A DNA stretch of 64,000 bases, from the NCBI GenBank assembly GCA_009772895.1, contig WOUP01000012.1, forward strand, positions 1-64,000, read 5' to 3'. The position numbers were made by a program, and so were the translations under genes. Below, piece after piece: positions 40,416-48,681 of the stretch (the first letter of the stretch is position 1; each line of letters opens with the position of its first letter). Under the pieces are notes generated by a model. The model did no database searches. It had not been told where the DNA came from and was given only the letters and a program-made list of their open reading frames with translations. Origin of the DNA: Puniceicoccaceae bacterium 5H. GTDB lineage: Bacteria; Verrucomicrobiota; Verrucomicrobiia; Opitutales; Oceanipulchritudinaceae.

Positions 40416-41651
40416 ATGAGAGACCGCTCGTGGTCCATCCCCCTCTTCAAGATTCTGGGCGTCCGCCTCGACCTGCACCTGACCTTCCTGCTGCTGCTGG
40501 TCTATGCGGGCTGGATGGGCGCCACGCATCCGGCCCGGCCGATAGATGTGCCGCCGCAGATGAACGCGCTGTGGTGGATCTTGTTGGTAATGGGTGTGTT
40601 CGCCTGCGTAGTCATGCACGAGTTCGGGCACATTCTGGCGGCCCGGCGCTATGGCGTTGCCACGCGCCGCATCCTGCTGTTGCCGATTGGCGGGGTGGCG
40701 GAGATGGATCAATTGCCGCGGCAGCCCGGGCGCGAGTTTATCGTCACCGCAGCAGGGCCGGCGGTCAACTTCGCCATCGCCCTGCTCGTCTACCTGCTGC
40801 TGCAGGCAATGGGGGCCTGGCCGGGATTGAATGGGCTGGAGCGGGCGTTCGTGCCGTTCGACGGCATCGGCTTCCTGCTCTTCATGCTGATCTATAACCT
40901 CACGATGGGGATCTTCAACCTTGTGCCGGTCTACCCCATGGATGGGGGGCGCATCCTGCGCTCACTGCTCGCGACGCGGCTCGACTACCTCACGGCCACC
41001 CGCTGGTCGGTCTGGGTGGCGAAACCCCTGGCCCTGGCGGCCGCCCTTTTCGCGATCCTCAACGGCAGCTGGCAGCCCGCGATCCTCTTCGGGTTCATCT
41101 ATTTGGCGGGGGACCTGGAATACCAGGCGATCCGCCGCGACGAGTTGATGCGCGGCGTCTCGATGGGCGAGGTTTCCGCGCATCGCTGGCGCGCCGTACC
41201 TGCGGAAATCACCCTGGGTGAAGCCCTGACGTTGATGCGCCGCGAACAGGTGCCCGAGATCGTGGTGCAGCTCCACCCGCTGCCCGCAGTGCTGGTGGAG
41301 GAGGAAGTGCGCGAATTGGCCGAAGAGCATCCGTGGGAGGCAACGCTGGGTTCCCTGCCCCTGCCGCGTTCCCGCATCGCCGACGCCACCGCTCCGCTCG
41401 GCATCTACCTGCCCAAGCTGGAGCCCAAGGTCGGACGCATCCTGATCTATCATCAGGGGCAACTGGTAGCGGTCTTCCGCCAGGAAACGATGCAAGAGGT
41501 GCTCGCCTGGCGCACATGGGAAAAGAAGCTTGCACGTAACCGCCCCCAATCCAACATGGGCGGAGCTGCCCAGAGGCGGAGAACGCCGCCCCCTTTACCC
41601 CATGGATTTTCTCGAGGAACTACGTCAGGTCCTGGCCACGTCGCAGAGTGA
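40416..41651 (+). CDS. M50-family site-2-protease-like membrane metallopeptidase
   Basis: An intramembrane zinc protease of 411 residues. Multiple transmembrane helices frame the HEFGH zinc motif (residues about 66-70, VVMHEFGHILAARRYG) and the second ligand motif NLVPVYPMDGGR. Beyond about residue 230 there is a soluble, CBS-like part that is too degenerate to be sure. Site-2 proteases cut membrane proteins, often to release regulators. The last about 17 codons overlap glnE by 50 bases. A purine-rich GAGGTTGGGAG precedes the ATG. Its neighbours suggest a shared unit with glnE, but no substrate is evident. Confidence 0.85.
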   Translation: MRDRSWSIPLFKILGVRLDLHLTFLLLLVYAGWMGATHPARPIDVPPQMNALWWILLVMGVFACVVMHEFGHILAARRYGVATRRILLLPIGGVAEMDQLPRQPGREFIVTAAGPAVNFAIALLVYLLLQAMGAWPGLNGLERAFVPFDGIGFLLFMLIYNLTMGIFNLVPVYPMDGGRILRSLLATRLDYLTATRWSVWVAKPLALAAALFAILNGSWQPAILFGFIYLAGDLEYQAIRRDELMRGVSMGEVSAHRWRAVPAEITLGEALTLMRREQVPEIVVQLHPLPAVLVEEEVRELAEEHPWEATLGSLPLPRSRIADATAPLGIYLPKLEPKVGRILIYHQGQLVAVFRQETMQEVLAWRTWEKKLARNRPQSNMGGAAQRRRTPPPLPHGFSRGTTSGPGHVAE

Positions 41652-44433
41652 AGCGAGCATCGTGGCCTGGTTGGAATCCTCCGGCCGCGCGACCGAGTTT
41701 GAACGCCTGGCCGAAGCCAGCCCCCTCTATGGTCGCCTGCCCTTGCGGCAGCCCCAAATCATTGCCTGGTTGGCCGACTCGGGCGCGTTGGACATCCCCT
41801 TCGGCATCGGCCGCTACGCTCATCACTGGAAGGAGTTTGCCGGCGAAGCCAGTGGTGAAGCGCTTTACAGCAAGCTGCGGCAATTCCGCCGATGGCACTC
41901 GATGCGCATCGCGTGGCGCGAAGTCAACGAGCTGGCCCCAATGCGCGTGACCCTCAAGGAGCTTTCCTCGCTCGCCGATTTCTGCCTGCAAACGGTCTTT
42001 CAACAAGTTTGGGACAAGTGGGAGCAAAAGCTCGGCACCCCGTGGGATGAAGAGAACGACGTGCCGGCCAAACTGGGCGTGTTGGGCCTCGGCAAGCTGG
42101 GCAGTGAGGAGCTGAATTTCTGCTCCGATGTCGATCTGATTTTTCTCAGCGAAGGGCAAGGCCACCTGAAGCGCGGCGAGCGCATCAGCGGTACGACCAA
42201 CGGCGAGTTTTTCCTGCGCGTCTGCCAGGAGATGATGCAGGTAATCTCCAAGCGCACCGCCGACGGCTTCCTCTATAACGTAGACTTGCGGCTGCGTCCC
42301 GAGGGCGCCGCCGGGCAGCTCATCATCCCCATCAACGCGGCCGTGAACTACTACTTCACCCGTGGGCAGACCTGGGAGCGCATGATGCTGCTCAAGGCCC
42401 GTGCGGTGGCGGGCGAAAAGGACGTCTGCGGCGAATTTCTGGAGCTGGTCCATACCTTCCGTTACCCGCGCCACCCCCCGGTTTCGCTGCCGCAAGACGT
42501 CGCGGCCATGAAGCAGCGCATGGAGAAGGAGGTGCTGGGTGAAGCGCGCCTGCAGCTCAACCTCAAGAACGGCTACGGCGGCATCCGCGAGATCGAGTTT
42601 TTCGCGCAGATCCTCCAACTCGTCCATGCGGGCCGCTATCCGTTTTTGCAGACGCCCTCCACGCGGGAGGCGATCCGGCAGCTGACGCGTTACAACCTGA
42701 TCCAGCCAGAGCTGAAGACCTTTTTGCTGGAGACCTACGACTTGCTGCGCCGACTGGAACACCGCGCCCAGATGCGGGACGAGCAGCAGACGCATGATTT
42801 GCCGCCGTCGGGGCCCGACCGTGCCCGCCTGGCCAAGTCAATGGGTTACGCGAGCGAAGAGGCGCTGGATGCGGACCTGAAGGAGCGCCGCGACCGCGTG
42901 CGCCGCAACTATGCCGACCTCTTCCCGCACACCGAGGACCACCGACACGAAGACGAATGGGGCGACTTTCTCGGCTCCGGCAAGGCCAGCGCGTTCGTCC
43001 AGTCCAAGATCGACCAGTGGTTTGGCGCAGGTACCGAGGCATCCAAGGACCTGCATGAGTTCATCCTCGGCGCCCCCGATGCCTCCCTGACACGTGAACA
43101 CCTGACGCTGTTTGTAGATCTGGCGGAGAACTTCGACGAGGCCTTCAAAGGCCTGGCCCGCCCGTTGCGGACCCTGCGCCGGATCAGCCGCTTCGCCGAG
43201 CGCTACGGCGCGCGCAAGCAATTCCTCAAGACCTGCGGCCTCAACCCGTCATTCTTCCACGTGCTCTGCCTGCTATTCGACCGCAGTGAGTTTATCTTCA
43301 AGCTCTTGTGCAAGCATCCAGAGATCATGGAAGAGTTGCTTCTGCACAGCGTCCGGCGGCAGAAGTCGCGCTCCGACCTGCTGGATGAACTCCAGCACGG
43401 CCCCAAAGATCCAGACGCTTTCACGCGCTGGCTCTGGTTGTTTGTGAAGGCGGAGCAAGTGCGGGCCTCGATCAATGGTCTGCTCGAAGACTTTACCTTG
43501 GTCGACCTGGAGCAACAGCTCTCGGAACTGGCGGACGCCGTGCTCGCCTGCGCGCTGGACCGCGTTGATCCCGAAGGGCAGCTCCTGGTCGTCGCGCTGG
43601 GCAAATATGGCGGCAAGGAACTCGCGCTGGGCTCCGACCTCGACCTGATGCTGGTCGGGCCGAGCGCGAACGACGATACGGTGCTGCAGGCGGCCCGTGC
43701 GCTCGACAAGCTGGTTTCCTACAAGGAAATCGAACTGGGCCGCACCTTCGACCTCGACTTCCGGCTGCGTCCACACGGCCAGGACGGCCCGCTGGTGACG
43801 ACCCTGGCCGCACTCAAGCGCTACCATGAGAAGCACGCGCAGACCTGGGAACGCCAGATGTTGACCCGGGCCCGCGTCGTAGCCGGCGATCCTGAACTGG
43901 AACGGCAATTCGAAACGTGGCGGCAGGCCCGCGTCTACGAGACTCCCTTCACCGAAGAGGAAGAAGCCGACATGGACCGCATGCGCGAACGCATCCTCAC
44001 CGAAAAGACGAAAGGCGAAGGCGAGGACTACCGGGCCTTCAAGGTCGGGCGCGGCGGGCTGATCGATATTGAGTTCCTCGCCCAGCGCCTGCAATTACGC
44101 CACGGTCGGGACTACCCGCAGCTGCGCACCGCCAACACCCGCACGATGCTGCGCGCCGCCGCAGATGCCCAGCTGATTACAGAGGAAAAGCTGGACCTTT
44201 TTGAGAAAGCTTACACTTTCTATCGTCGCATCGAACTCCACTTGAGGCGCGAAGCTCACGAATCCGTGAGCGAACTGCCAGCGGGGGACGAAACGCTGCA
44301 CGACCTCGCGCTCTGGATGAAATTGACGCCCGCCAACTTCGAAGCCCAATACCGGGAACACCGCTCCGCGGTACAACTGGCCGTGGCGGAATTGCTTCCA
44401 TCCCTTGAGCAGGTCCTGGCACCTTCTGTATAA
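41602..44433 (+). CDS. glnE: Glutamine synthetase adenylyltransferase/deadenylase
   Basis: A bifunctional regulator of GlnA, 943 residues, adding or removing AMP on a tyrosine of glutamine synthetase. It has two nucleotidyltransferase halves: the N-terminal deadenylase with GLGKLGSEELNFCSDVDLIF and the C-terminal adenylylase with ALGKYGGKELALGSDLDLML, each with acidic metal ligands, and paired DLRLRPEG and DFRLRPHG elements. The ATG at 41602 (MDFLEEL) is preferred over an upstream TTG at 41530, although it overlaps the M50 gene. It lies directly upstream of glnA, its target. A PII protein is not in the window. Confidence 0.95.
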   Translation: MDFLEELRQVLATSQSEASIVAWLESSGRATEFERLAEASPLYGRLPLRQPQIIAWLADSGALDIPFGIGRYAHHWKEFAGEASGEALYSKLRQFRRWHSMRIAWREVNELAPMRVTLKELSSLADFCLQTVFQQVWDKWEQKLGTPWDEENDVPAKLGVLGLGKLGSEELNFCSDVDLIFLSEGQGHLKRGERISGTTNGEFFLRVCQEMMQVISKRTADGFLYNVDLRLRPEGAAGQLIIPINAAVNYYFTRGQTWERMMLLKARAVAGEKDVCGEFLELVHTFRYPRHPPVSLPQDVAAMKQRMEKEVLGEARLQLNLKNGYGGIREIEFFAQILQLVHAGRYPFLQTPSTREAIRQLTRYNLIQPELKTFLLETYDLLRRLEHRAQMRDEQQTHDLPPSGPDRARLAKSMGYASEEALDADLKERRDRVRRNYADLFPHTEDHRHEDEWGDFLGSGKASAFVQSKIDQWFGAGTEASKDLHEFILGAPDASLTREHLTLFVDLAENFDEAFKGLARPLRTLRRISRFAERYGARKQFLKTCGLNPSFFHVLCLLFDRSEFIFKLLCKHPEIMEELLLHSVRRQKSRSDLLDELQHGPKDPDAFTRWLWLFVKAEQVRASINGLLEDFTLVDLEQQLSELADAVLACALDRVDPEGQLLVVALGKYGGKELALGSDLDLMLVGPSANDDTVLQAARALDKLVSYKEIELGRTFDLDFRLRPHGQDGPLVTTLAALKRYHEKHAQTWERQMLTRARVVAGDPELERQFETWRQARVYETPFTEEEEADMDRMRERILTEKTKGEGEDYRAFKVGRGGLIDIEFLAQRLQLRHGRDYPQLRTANTRTMLRAAADAQLITEEKLDLFEKAYTFYRRIELHLRREAHESVSELPAGDETLHDLALWMKLTPANFEAQYREHRSAVQLAVAELLPSLEQVLAPSV

Positions 44434-44434
44434 T
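44405..44434 (+). promoter_or_regulatory. Sigma-70-like promoter for glnA
   Basis: TTGAGC at 44405-44410, 18 bases, then a perfect TATAAT at 44429-44434. It overlaps the end of glnE, including its TAA stop. This would give constitutive glnA transcription. Sequence-only prediction. Confidence 0.55.
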
Positions 44435-44463
44435 TTTATCCATTTCGATCAACTCCTTCATCG

Positions 44464-44480
44464 TTGGCATTTTCGGTGCT
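44464..44480 (+). promoter_or_regulatory. Sigma-54-like promoter for glnA
   Basis: TTGGCA at 44464-44469 and GTGCT at 44476-44480 put the invariant GG and GC exactly ten bases apart, as at -24/-12 promoters. It lies about 82 bases before the glnA ATG. With an NtrC-type activator 4 kb away it makes nitrogen-regulated glnA expression likely. A clear NtrC enhancer was not identified. Confidence 0.6.
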
Positions 44481-44561
44481 GACTTCAGATGCGGTTGATT
44501 GAGCCAGAGAGCACTGGCCGCAAAAACCTCACATCACCTCTCAACCCAACACATAAGCTAA

Positions 44562-45971
44562 ATGACACCCAAAGAAGTTCTGGAGCTGGCACAGAAGAAC
44601 GACGTCCAGTTTGTGGACCTGAAGTTTTCCGACCTCCACGGCCGTTGGCACCACTTGACGATGCCTTCGCACGAACTGAACGAAGACCTCTTCGCTGACG
44701 GTCACGGTTTCGACGGGTCTTCCATTCGCGGCTGGGCCGGGATCGAAGCCTCGGACATGCTTATCATGCCCGACGCCGATTCCGCTTTCATCGACCCCTT
44801 TGTTGCGGCTCCCACCATGAGCCTGACTTGCGACGTCGAAGATCCGGTGACCCGCGAGCCCTATTCCCGCTCCCCCCGTGGCGTGGCCAAGAAGGCTGAA
44901 GAATACCTGAAGAGCACCGGCCTCGGTGACACCTGTTTCTTCGGCCCGGAAGCTGAATTTTTCGTCTTCGACGACGTCCGCTATTCCAGCACCTCCAACG
45001 AGTGCTTCTACTCGGTCGACTCCGTGGAAGCCATCTGGAATACCGGCGCTGACGAAGCCCCGAATCTGGCCTACAAGATCCCGCACAAGCAAGGCTACCT
45101 GCCGGTGCCCCCGATGGACAAGCTGATGGACCTCCGCAACGAGATGGTCCTGACGATGCAAGCCATCGGCCTCGACATCGAAACGCAGCACCACGAAGTG
45201 GCGACCGCCGGTCAATCCGAGATCGACCTCCGCTTCGCCCCGCTGCTCAAGATGGCCGACGACATCTGCAAGTACAAGTATGTGGTGAAGAACGTGGCCT
45301 ACAAGTATGGCAAGGCCGCCACCTTCATGCCCAAGCCCATCTTCGGCGACAACGGCTCCGGCATGCACGTGCACAGCTCCATCTGGAAGGACGGCAAGCC
45401 GACCTTCGCGGGTGACGGCTATGCCGGCCTCAGCCAGAATGCGCTCTACTACATTGGCGGTATCCTCAAGCACGCTTCCGCCCTCTGCGCGCTGACCAAC
45501 CCGACCAACAACTCCTACAAGCGTCTGGTCCCGGGCTTCGAAGCCCCGGTGATCCTGGCCTACTCGGCTCGCAATCGCTCCGCGATCTGCCGCATCCCGC
45601 AGTACAGCCAGTCCCCGAAGGCCAAGCGCGTCGAGTTCCGTTGCCCGGACCCGGCCGCCAACCCGTATCTCGCCTTCTCCGCCATCATGATGGCCGGTCT
45701 CGACGGTATCGAAAACCAGATCGACCCGGGCGAAGCGATCGACAAGAACCTCTACGATCTGCCGCCGGAAGAAGCCGCCAACCTGCAAATGGTGCCGGAA
45801 AGCCTCAAGGGCGCTTGCGAAGCCCTCTCGGCCGACCACGAGTTCCTGCTCAAGGGCGACGTGTTCTCGAAGGACTTCATCGACAACTTCGTGTCCCTCA
45901 AGATGGCCGAATACGACGCGGTCCGCCTGCGCACCCACCCGTACGAATACAACCTGTATTTCGACGTGTAG
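44562..45971 (+). CDS. glnA: Glutamine synthetase, type I (GlnA)
   Basis: Condenses ammonia and glutamate with ATP to glutamine; 469 residues, dodecameric type. Signatures: [20 protein letters not shown], the [12 protein letters not shown] metal/nucleotide site, [17 protein letters not shown] and [21 protein letters not shown]. Tyr398 in NLYDLPPEE is the adenylylation site used by GlnE, which is encoded directly upstream, so covalent control is expected. Tandem promoter candidates precede it, and a strong terminator follows. Confidence 0.98.
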   Translation: MTPKEVLELAQKNDVQFVDLKFSDLHGRWHHLTMPSHELNEDLFADGHGFDGSSIRGWAGIEASDMLIMPDADSAFIDPFVAAPTMSLTCDVEDPVTREPYSRSPRGVAKKAEEYLKSTGLGDTCFFGPEAEFFVFDDVRYSSTSNECFYSVDSVEAIWNTGADEAPNLAYKIPHKQGYLPVPPMDKLMDLRNEMVLTMQAIGLDIETQHHEVATAGQSEIDLRFAPLLKMADDICKYKYVVKNVAYKYGKAATFMPKPIFGDNGSGMHVHSSIWKDGKPTFAGDGYAGLSQNALYYIGGILKHASALCALTNPTNNSYKRLVPGFEAPVILAYSARNRSAICRIPQYSQSPKAKRVEFRCPDPAANPYLAFSAIMMAGLDGIENQIDPGEAIDKNLYDLPPEEAANLQMVPESLKGACEALSADHEFLLKGDVFSKDFIDNFVSLKMAEYDAVRLRTHPYEYNLYFDV

Positions 45972-46014
45972 GCCGCTGGCTTACCTGTTGTCATTCGAAA
46001 TCGACTGCCTTTCA

Positions 46015-46043
46015 GCCTCGCCCTTGTCCGGCGAGGCTTTTTT
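46015..46043 (+). terminator. Intrinsic terminator after glnA
   Basis: GCCTCGCC and GGCGAGGC form an eight-base stem with a seven-base loop, followed by TTTTTT. Confidence 0.88.
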
Positions 46044-46083
46044 ATACTCTGGTGAAGCCCCGAGCCGAGCCAGACGATACGCC

Positions 46084-46806
46084 ATGATTCCGATCAAGGA
46101 CTATAACCCGACGCGCCGTAAGGCCCGCGTCGTCCCGGCCATCCTGATCTTCAACGTAATCGTGTTCCTCTGGGAACTCGGGCTCGGATCAGACCGAACT
46201 GCGGCCGTCTACTACTTCGGGGTCGTGCCGCGCTTCTTTACCGATCCGGCCCTGCGCGAGCAACTCGGGGCGCTTCACCTGATCCAGAGCCTCTTCACCA
46301 CCCTGTTCATGCACGGCGGCTGGTTTCACCTCCTCGCCAACATGTGGACGCTCTTCGTCTTTGGCGACAACGTGGAAGACCGCCTCGGGGTCAGCCGCTT
46401 CATCCTACTCTATTTCCTGGCCGGCATGGCCGCCAGTGGGCTGGAAATCCTGGTCAACCCGCATTCGGAAACGCCCATCATCGGCGCCAGTGGCGCCATT
46501 GCCGGCGTCATGGGCGCCTACCTGCGCCTCTACCCCAAAGCCCGGATCGACATGCTGATTCCGCCGCTCGTATTCGGCCCGTTTTTCCGCATTCCGGCCT
46601 ACGTCTTCCTCCTTTACTGGATCGTCCTGCAACTGTTCAACGGCTCGATGTCACTCGGACATGTCGGCGGAGGCGGTGTCGCCTGGTGGGCACATGTGGG
46701 AGGCTTCGCCACCGGCTTTCTGCTCTGCACACTGTTGACACCCCCGCAGGATCATCCCGATACCTATCGCAGTCCCTCCGGACGCGTCCGCTACGCCAGA
46801 CGCTGA
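46084..46806 (+). CDS. Rhomboid-family intramembrane serine protease
   Basis: A six- or seven-helix membrane protease of 240 residues. The active-site Ser lies in PIIGASGAIAGVMGAYL, the catalytic His in WWAHVGGFATG, and the conserved loop-1 region in HGGWFHLLANMWTLFVFGDNVED. Rhomboids cleave single-pass membrane proteins; no substrate is indicated here. The ATG at 46084 (MIPIKDYNPTRR) is used because the longer frame from 45988 crosses the glnA terminator. A PfkB kinase gene follows after 14 bases. Confidence 0.9.
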   Translation: MIPIKDYNPTRRKARVVPAILIFNVIVFLWELGLGSDRTAAVYYFGVVPRFFTDPALREQLGALHLIQSLFTTLFMHGGWFHLLANMWTLFVFGDNVEDRLGVSRFILLYFLAGMAASGLEILVNPHSETPIIGASGAIAGVMGAYLRLYPKARIDMLIPPLVFGPFFRIPAYVFLLYWIVLQLFNGSMSLGHVGGGGVAWWAHVGGFATGFLLCTLLTPPQDHPDTYRSPSGRVRYARR

Positions 46807-46820
46807 ACCCAATTTCTACC

Positions 46821-47768
46821 ATGTCCCAGCTCCTCACCCTCACCGGCAACCTGCTTGCCGAGACGACCGCCTACTATCACAACGCCGATTGGCAAAAAAC
46901 ACAGCGGGCCTACCGCGAAACGTTCCAAGTCGGCGGCAAGGGCATCAATGTATCCCGCATGGCCCAGCGACTCGGGCTCGACAGCACCGCCTACTGTTTC
47001 ACGGGCGGCGAGATTGGGGCCAAGTGCCGGACGTGGCTCGATCAGCAGCCGTTCCACCTCAAGTCTTTCGAGCTCAGCGCGGACAATCGCCAGGGCTGGG
47101 TTGTGCGCGTCGATGGGCAAGAACACGAAACGACCTTTCTCGGCATGGACCGGCGGGTGCCGCTCGACTCCTGGAAGCAGGCCTGGAGTGCGCTGGCCGA
47201 CCAGAGCAAGGCCGGCACGTGGGTCGCCGTCTGCGGCTCCATCCCCGGTTGGGAACCCGCGTTCCTCGACGTCATGCAGTCGACGATGGAGGCTATGCGC
47301 GACCGGGGCGTGAAGTTTGTGCTCGATACTTACGGGCCGCCCTTGGCCTCCGCCCTTAATTTTCCCTTTGAAGTCCTGAAGATCAACCTGGACGAATGGC
47401 AGCACTTGGCCGACCAGCGCGGCTGGAGCGAAGAATTGCGCGAAGGGCTGGAAGCGGCCTTGCAGGAGTGCGTCATTCAACGCTGGATCATCACCAACGG
47501 GGCGAAGGAAACGCTCTTTGTCGACGACCATCGAGCTTTTTACCGCCTCATCCCGCCGACGATGAATGACGTGCGTTCAGCCGTGGGCTCCGGTGACGTC
47601 ACCCTCGCCGGTCTGATCGCCCATCTCGATCGAGGAGAGTCCTGGGCGGGCGCCCTGGCCGAAGCGATGCGCTACGGGGCCGCCAATGCCGTAGACGACG
47701 GCGTCGCCGCTTTTCCGCTCGAACGGGCCACCCAACTGCCGTTGCCGCGAGCGGAACGTTGGTATTGA
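46821..47768 (+). CDS. PfkB-family carbohydrate kinase, 1-phosphofructokinase-like
   Basis: A cytoplasmic sugar kinase of 315 residues. The N-terminal GGKGINVSRMAQRLG substrate motif and the C-terminal SAVGSGDVTLAG catalytic loop, whose Asp is the general base, define the family; the FQVGGKGINV pattern is that of FruK/LacC-type sugar-phosphate kinases, so fructose-1-phosphate or tagatose-6-phosphate may be the substrate. It is not next to PTS fructose genes; ptsI lies far away at 60150. The gene starts at ATG 46821; the longer frame upstream is antisense-like rhomboid overlap. Confidence 0.85.
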   Translation: MSQLLTLTGNLLAETTAYYHNADWQKTQRAYRETFQVGGKGINVSRMAQRLGLDSTAYCFTGGEIGAKCRTWLDQQPFHLKSFELSADNRQGWVVRVDGQEHETTFLGMDRRVPLDSWKQAWSALADQSKAGTWVAVCGSIPGWEPAFLDVMQSTMEAMRDRGVKFVLDTYGPPLASALNFPFEVLKINLDEWQHLADQRGWSEELREGLEAALQECVIQRWIITNGAKETLFVDDHRAFYRLIPPTMNDVRSAVGSGDVTLAGLIAHLDRGESWAGALAEAMRYGAANAVDDGVAAFPLERATQLPLPRAERWY

Positions 47769-47828
47769 GCCGCGCCTGAGAACGGTTGCGCTTGCTCCGC
47801 TCCAGCGATCGCTTCAACTTCGGCTGCC

Positions 47829-48632
47829 ATGAGCACATGGCAGATGATCGTCACCTACTGGAAGAGCATTCCTTCCGTCGTGCGTGACCATTGGCGTTCC
47901 CTTCTCGTCCTCAACCTGGCCTTTATCATTCCGGCCGTCATCGTAGCCTTTTTCGAGCACGACCTGCTCCCCTGGCTACGGGTCGGGCGGCCCAGCGAGG
48001 CCTACGAATGGGCCGGCTTTATCGGACGCCAAGGCGACTTTCTCTACCTGCCGACCTGGCTCTGTCTGATCTTCTGGGTCTTTGGCACCGTCTTCAAACG
48101 CAAGAGCTGGAAGGCGGGCGCTGTCGCGGTTTTTCTGGCGGCGGCTATTGCCGGCGTTAACGTCAATTTCTTCCGCCTCACACTCGGCCGGCCACGCCCC
48201 AGTGCCCAATGGGAAGACATTGTGGGCACGCAAGACGAAAAAGGCGCCTGGTTCCTCTTCGGCGCGCCCGAAATGCCGGAGGGCGCCGATCCCGGCGACC
48301 CGCCGCCACAACGCCTTTACGGCCCCAGCAGCAGCTATCACCTGCAATCTTTACCCAGCGGTCACAGTGCCACGAGCTTCGGTTTTTCGACGGCGGCCTG
48401 TGTGCTCGCCCCCGCCTGGGCCATCCCGGTCACCATCGCGGCGGGCAGCGTGGCCTGGGCGCGGATGGAGCGCAATCGCCACTGGCCGTCCGACGTGTTG
48501 CTGGGCGGCAGTCTCGGCGCATCCTGGGGCTTGATCATCGGCATCGCCGGGCGCCGCCTCATTGCGCGCCAGAAAGAAGAGGAGGAAGAGCGGCTACGCA
48601 AGGCGATCGCCAACCCCTCCGAAGAAGCGTAG
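47829..48632 (+). CDS. PAP2-family membrane phosphatase
   Basis: A multi-helix membrane protein of 267 residues. The phosphatase motifs are present in order: RLTLGRPRP, PSGHSATSFG and RMERNRHWPSDVLLGG, giving the conserved Arg, Ser-Gly-His and His-Asp residues. Such enzymes dephosphorylate lipid phosphates such as phosphatidate or undecaprenyl pyrophosphate on the outer face of the inner membrane. The C-terminus is a charged KEEEEERLRKA helix. It faces an ArnT-like glycosyltransferase gene, suggesting a link to polyprenyl-phosphate recycling (inference). Confidence 0.9.
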   Translation: MSTWQMIVTYWKSIPSVVRDHWRSLLVLNLAFIIPAVIVAFFEHDLLPWLRVGRPSEAYEWAGFIGRQGDFLYLPTWLCLIFWVFGTVFKRKSWKAGAVAVFLAAAIAGVNVNFFRLTLGRPRPSAQWEDIVGTQDEKGAWFLFGAPEMPEGADPGDPPPQRLYGPSSSYHLQSLPSGHSATSFGFSTAACVLAPAWAIPVTIAAGSVAWARMERNRHWPSDVLLGGSLGASWGLIIGIAGRRLIARQKEEEEERLRKAIANPSEEA

Positions 48633-48681
48633 CCCCATCCGGACGGCCCCGAGACGAAGCCTGACGCACACGCCAGCGTTC

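Noticed and set aside
46344-46820. N-terminal part of the long 46344-47768 frame
   Set aside because: It lies out of frame inside the rhomboid gene; the kinase starts at ATG 46821 with a typical PfkB N-terminus.
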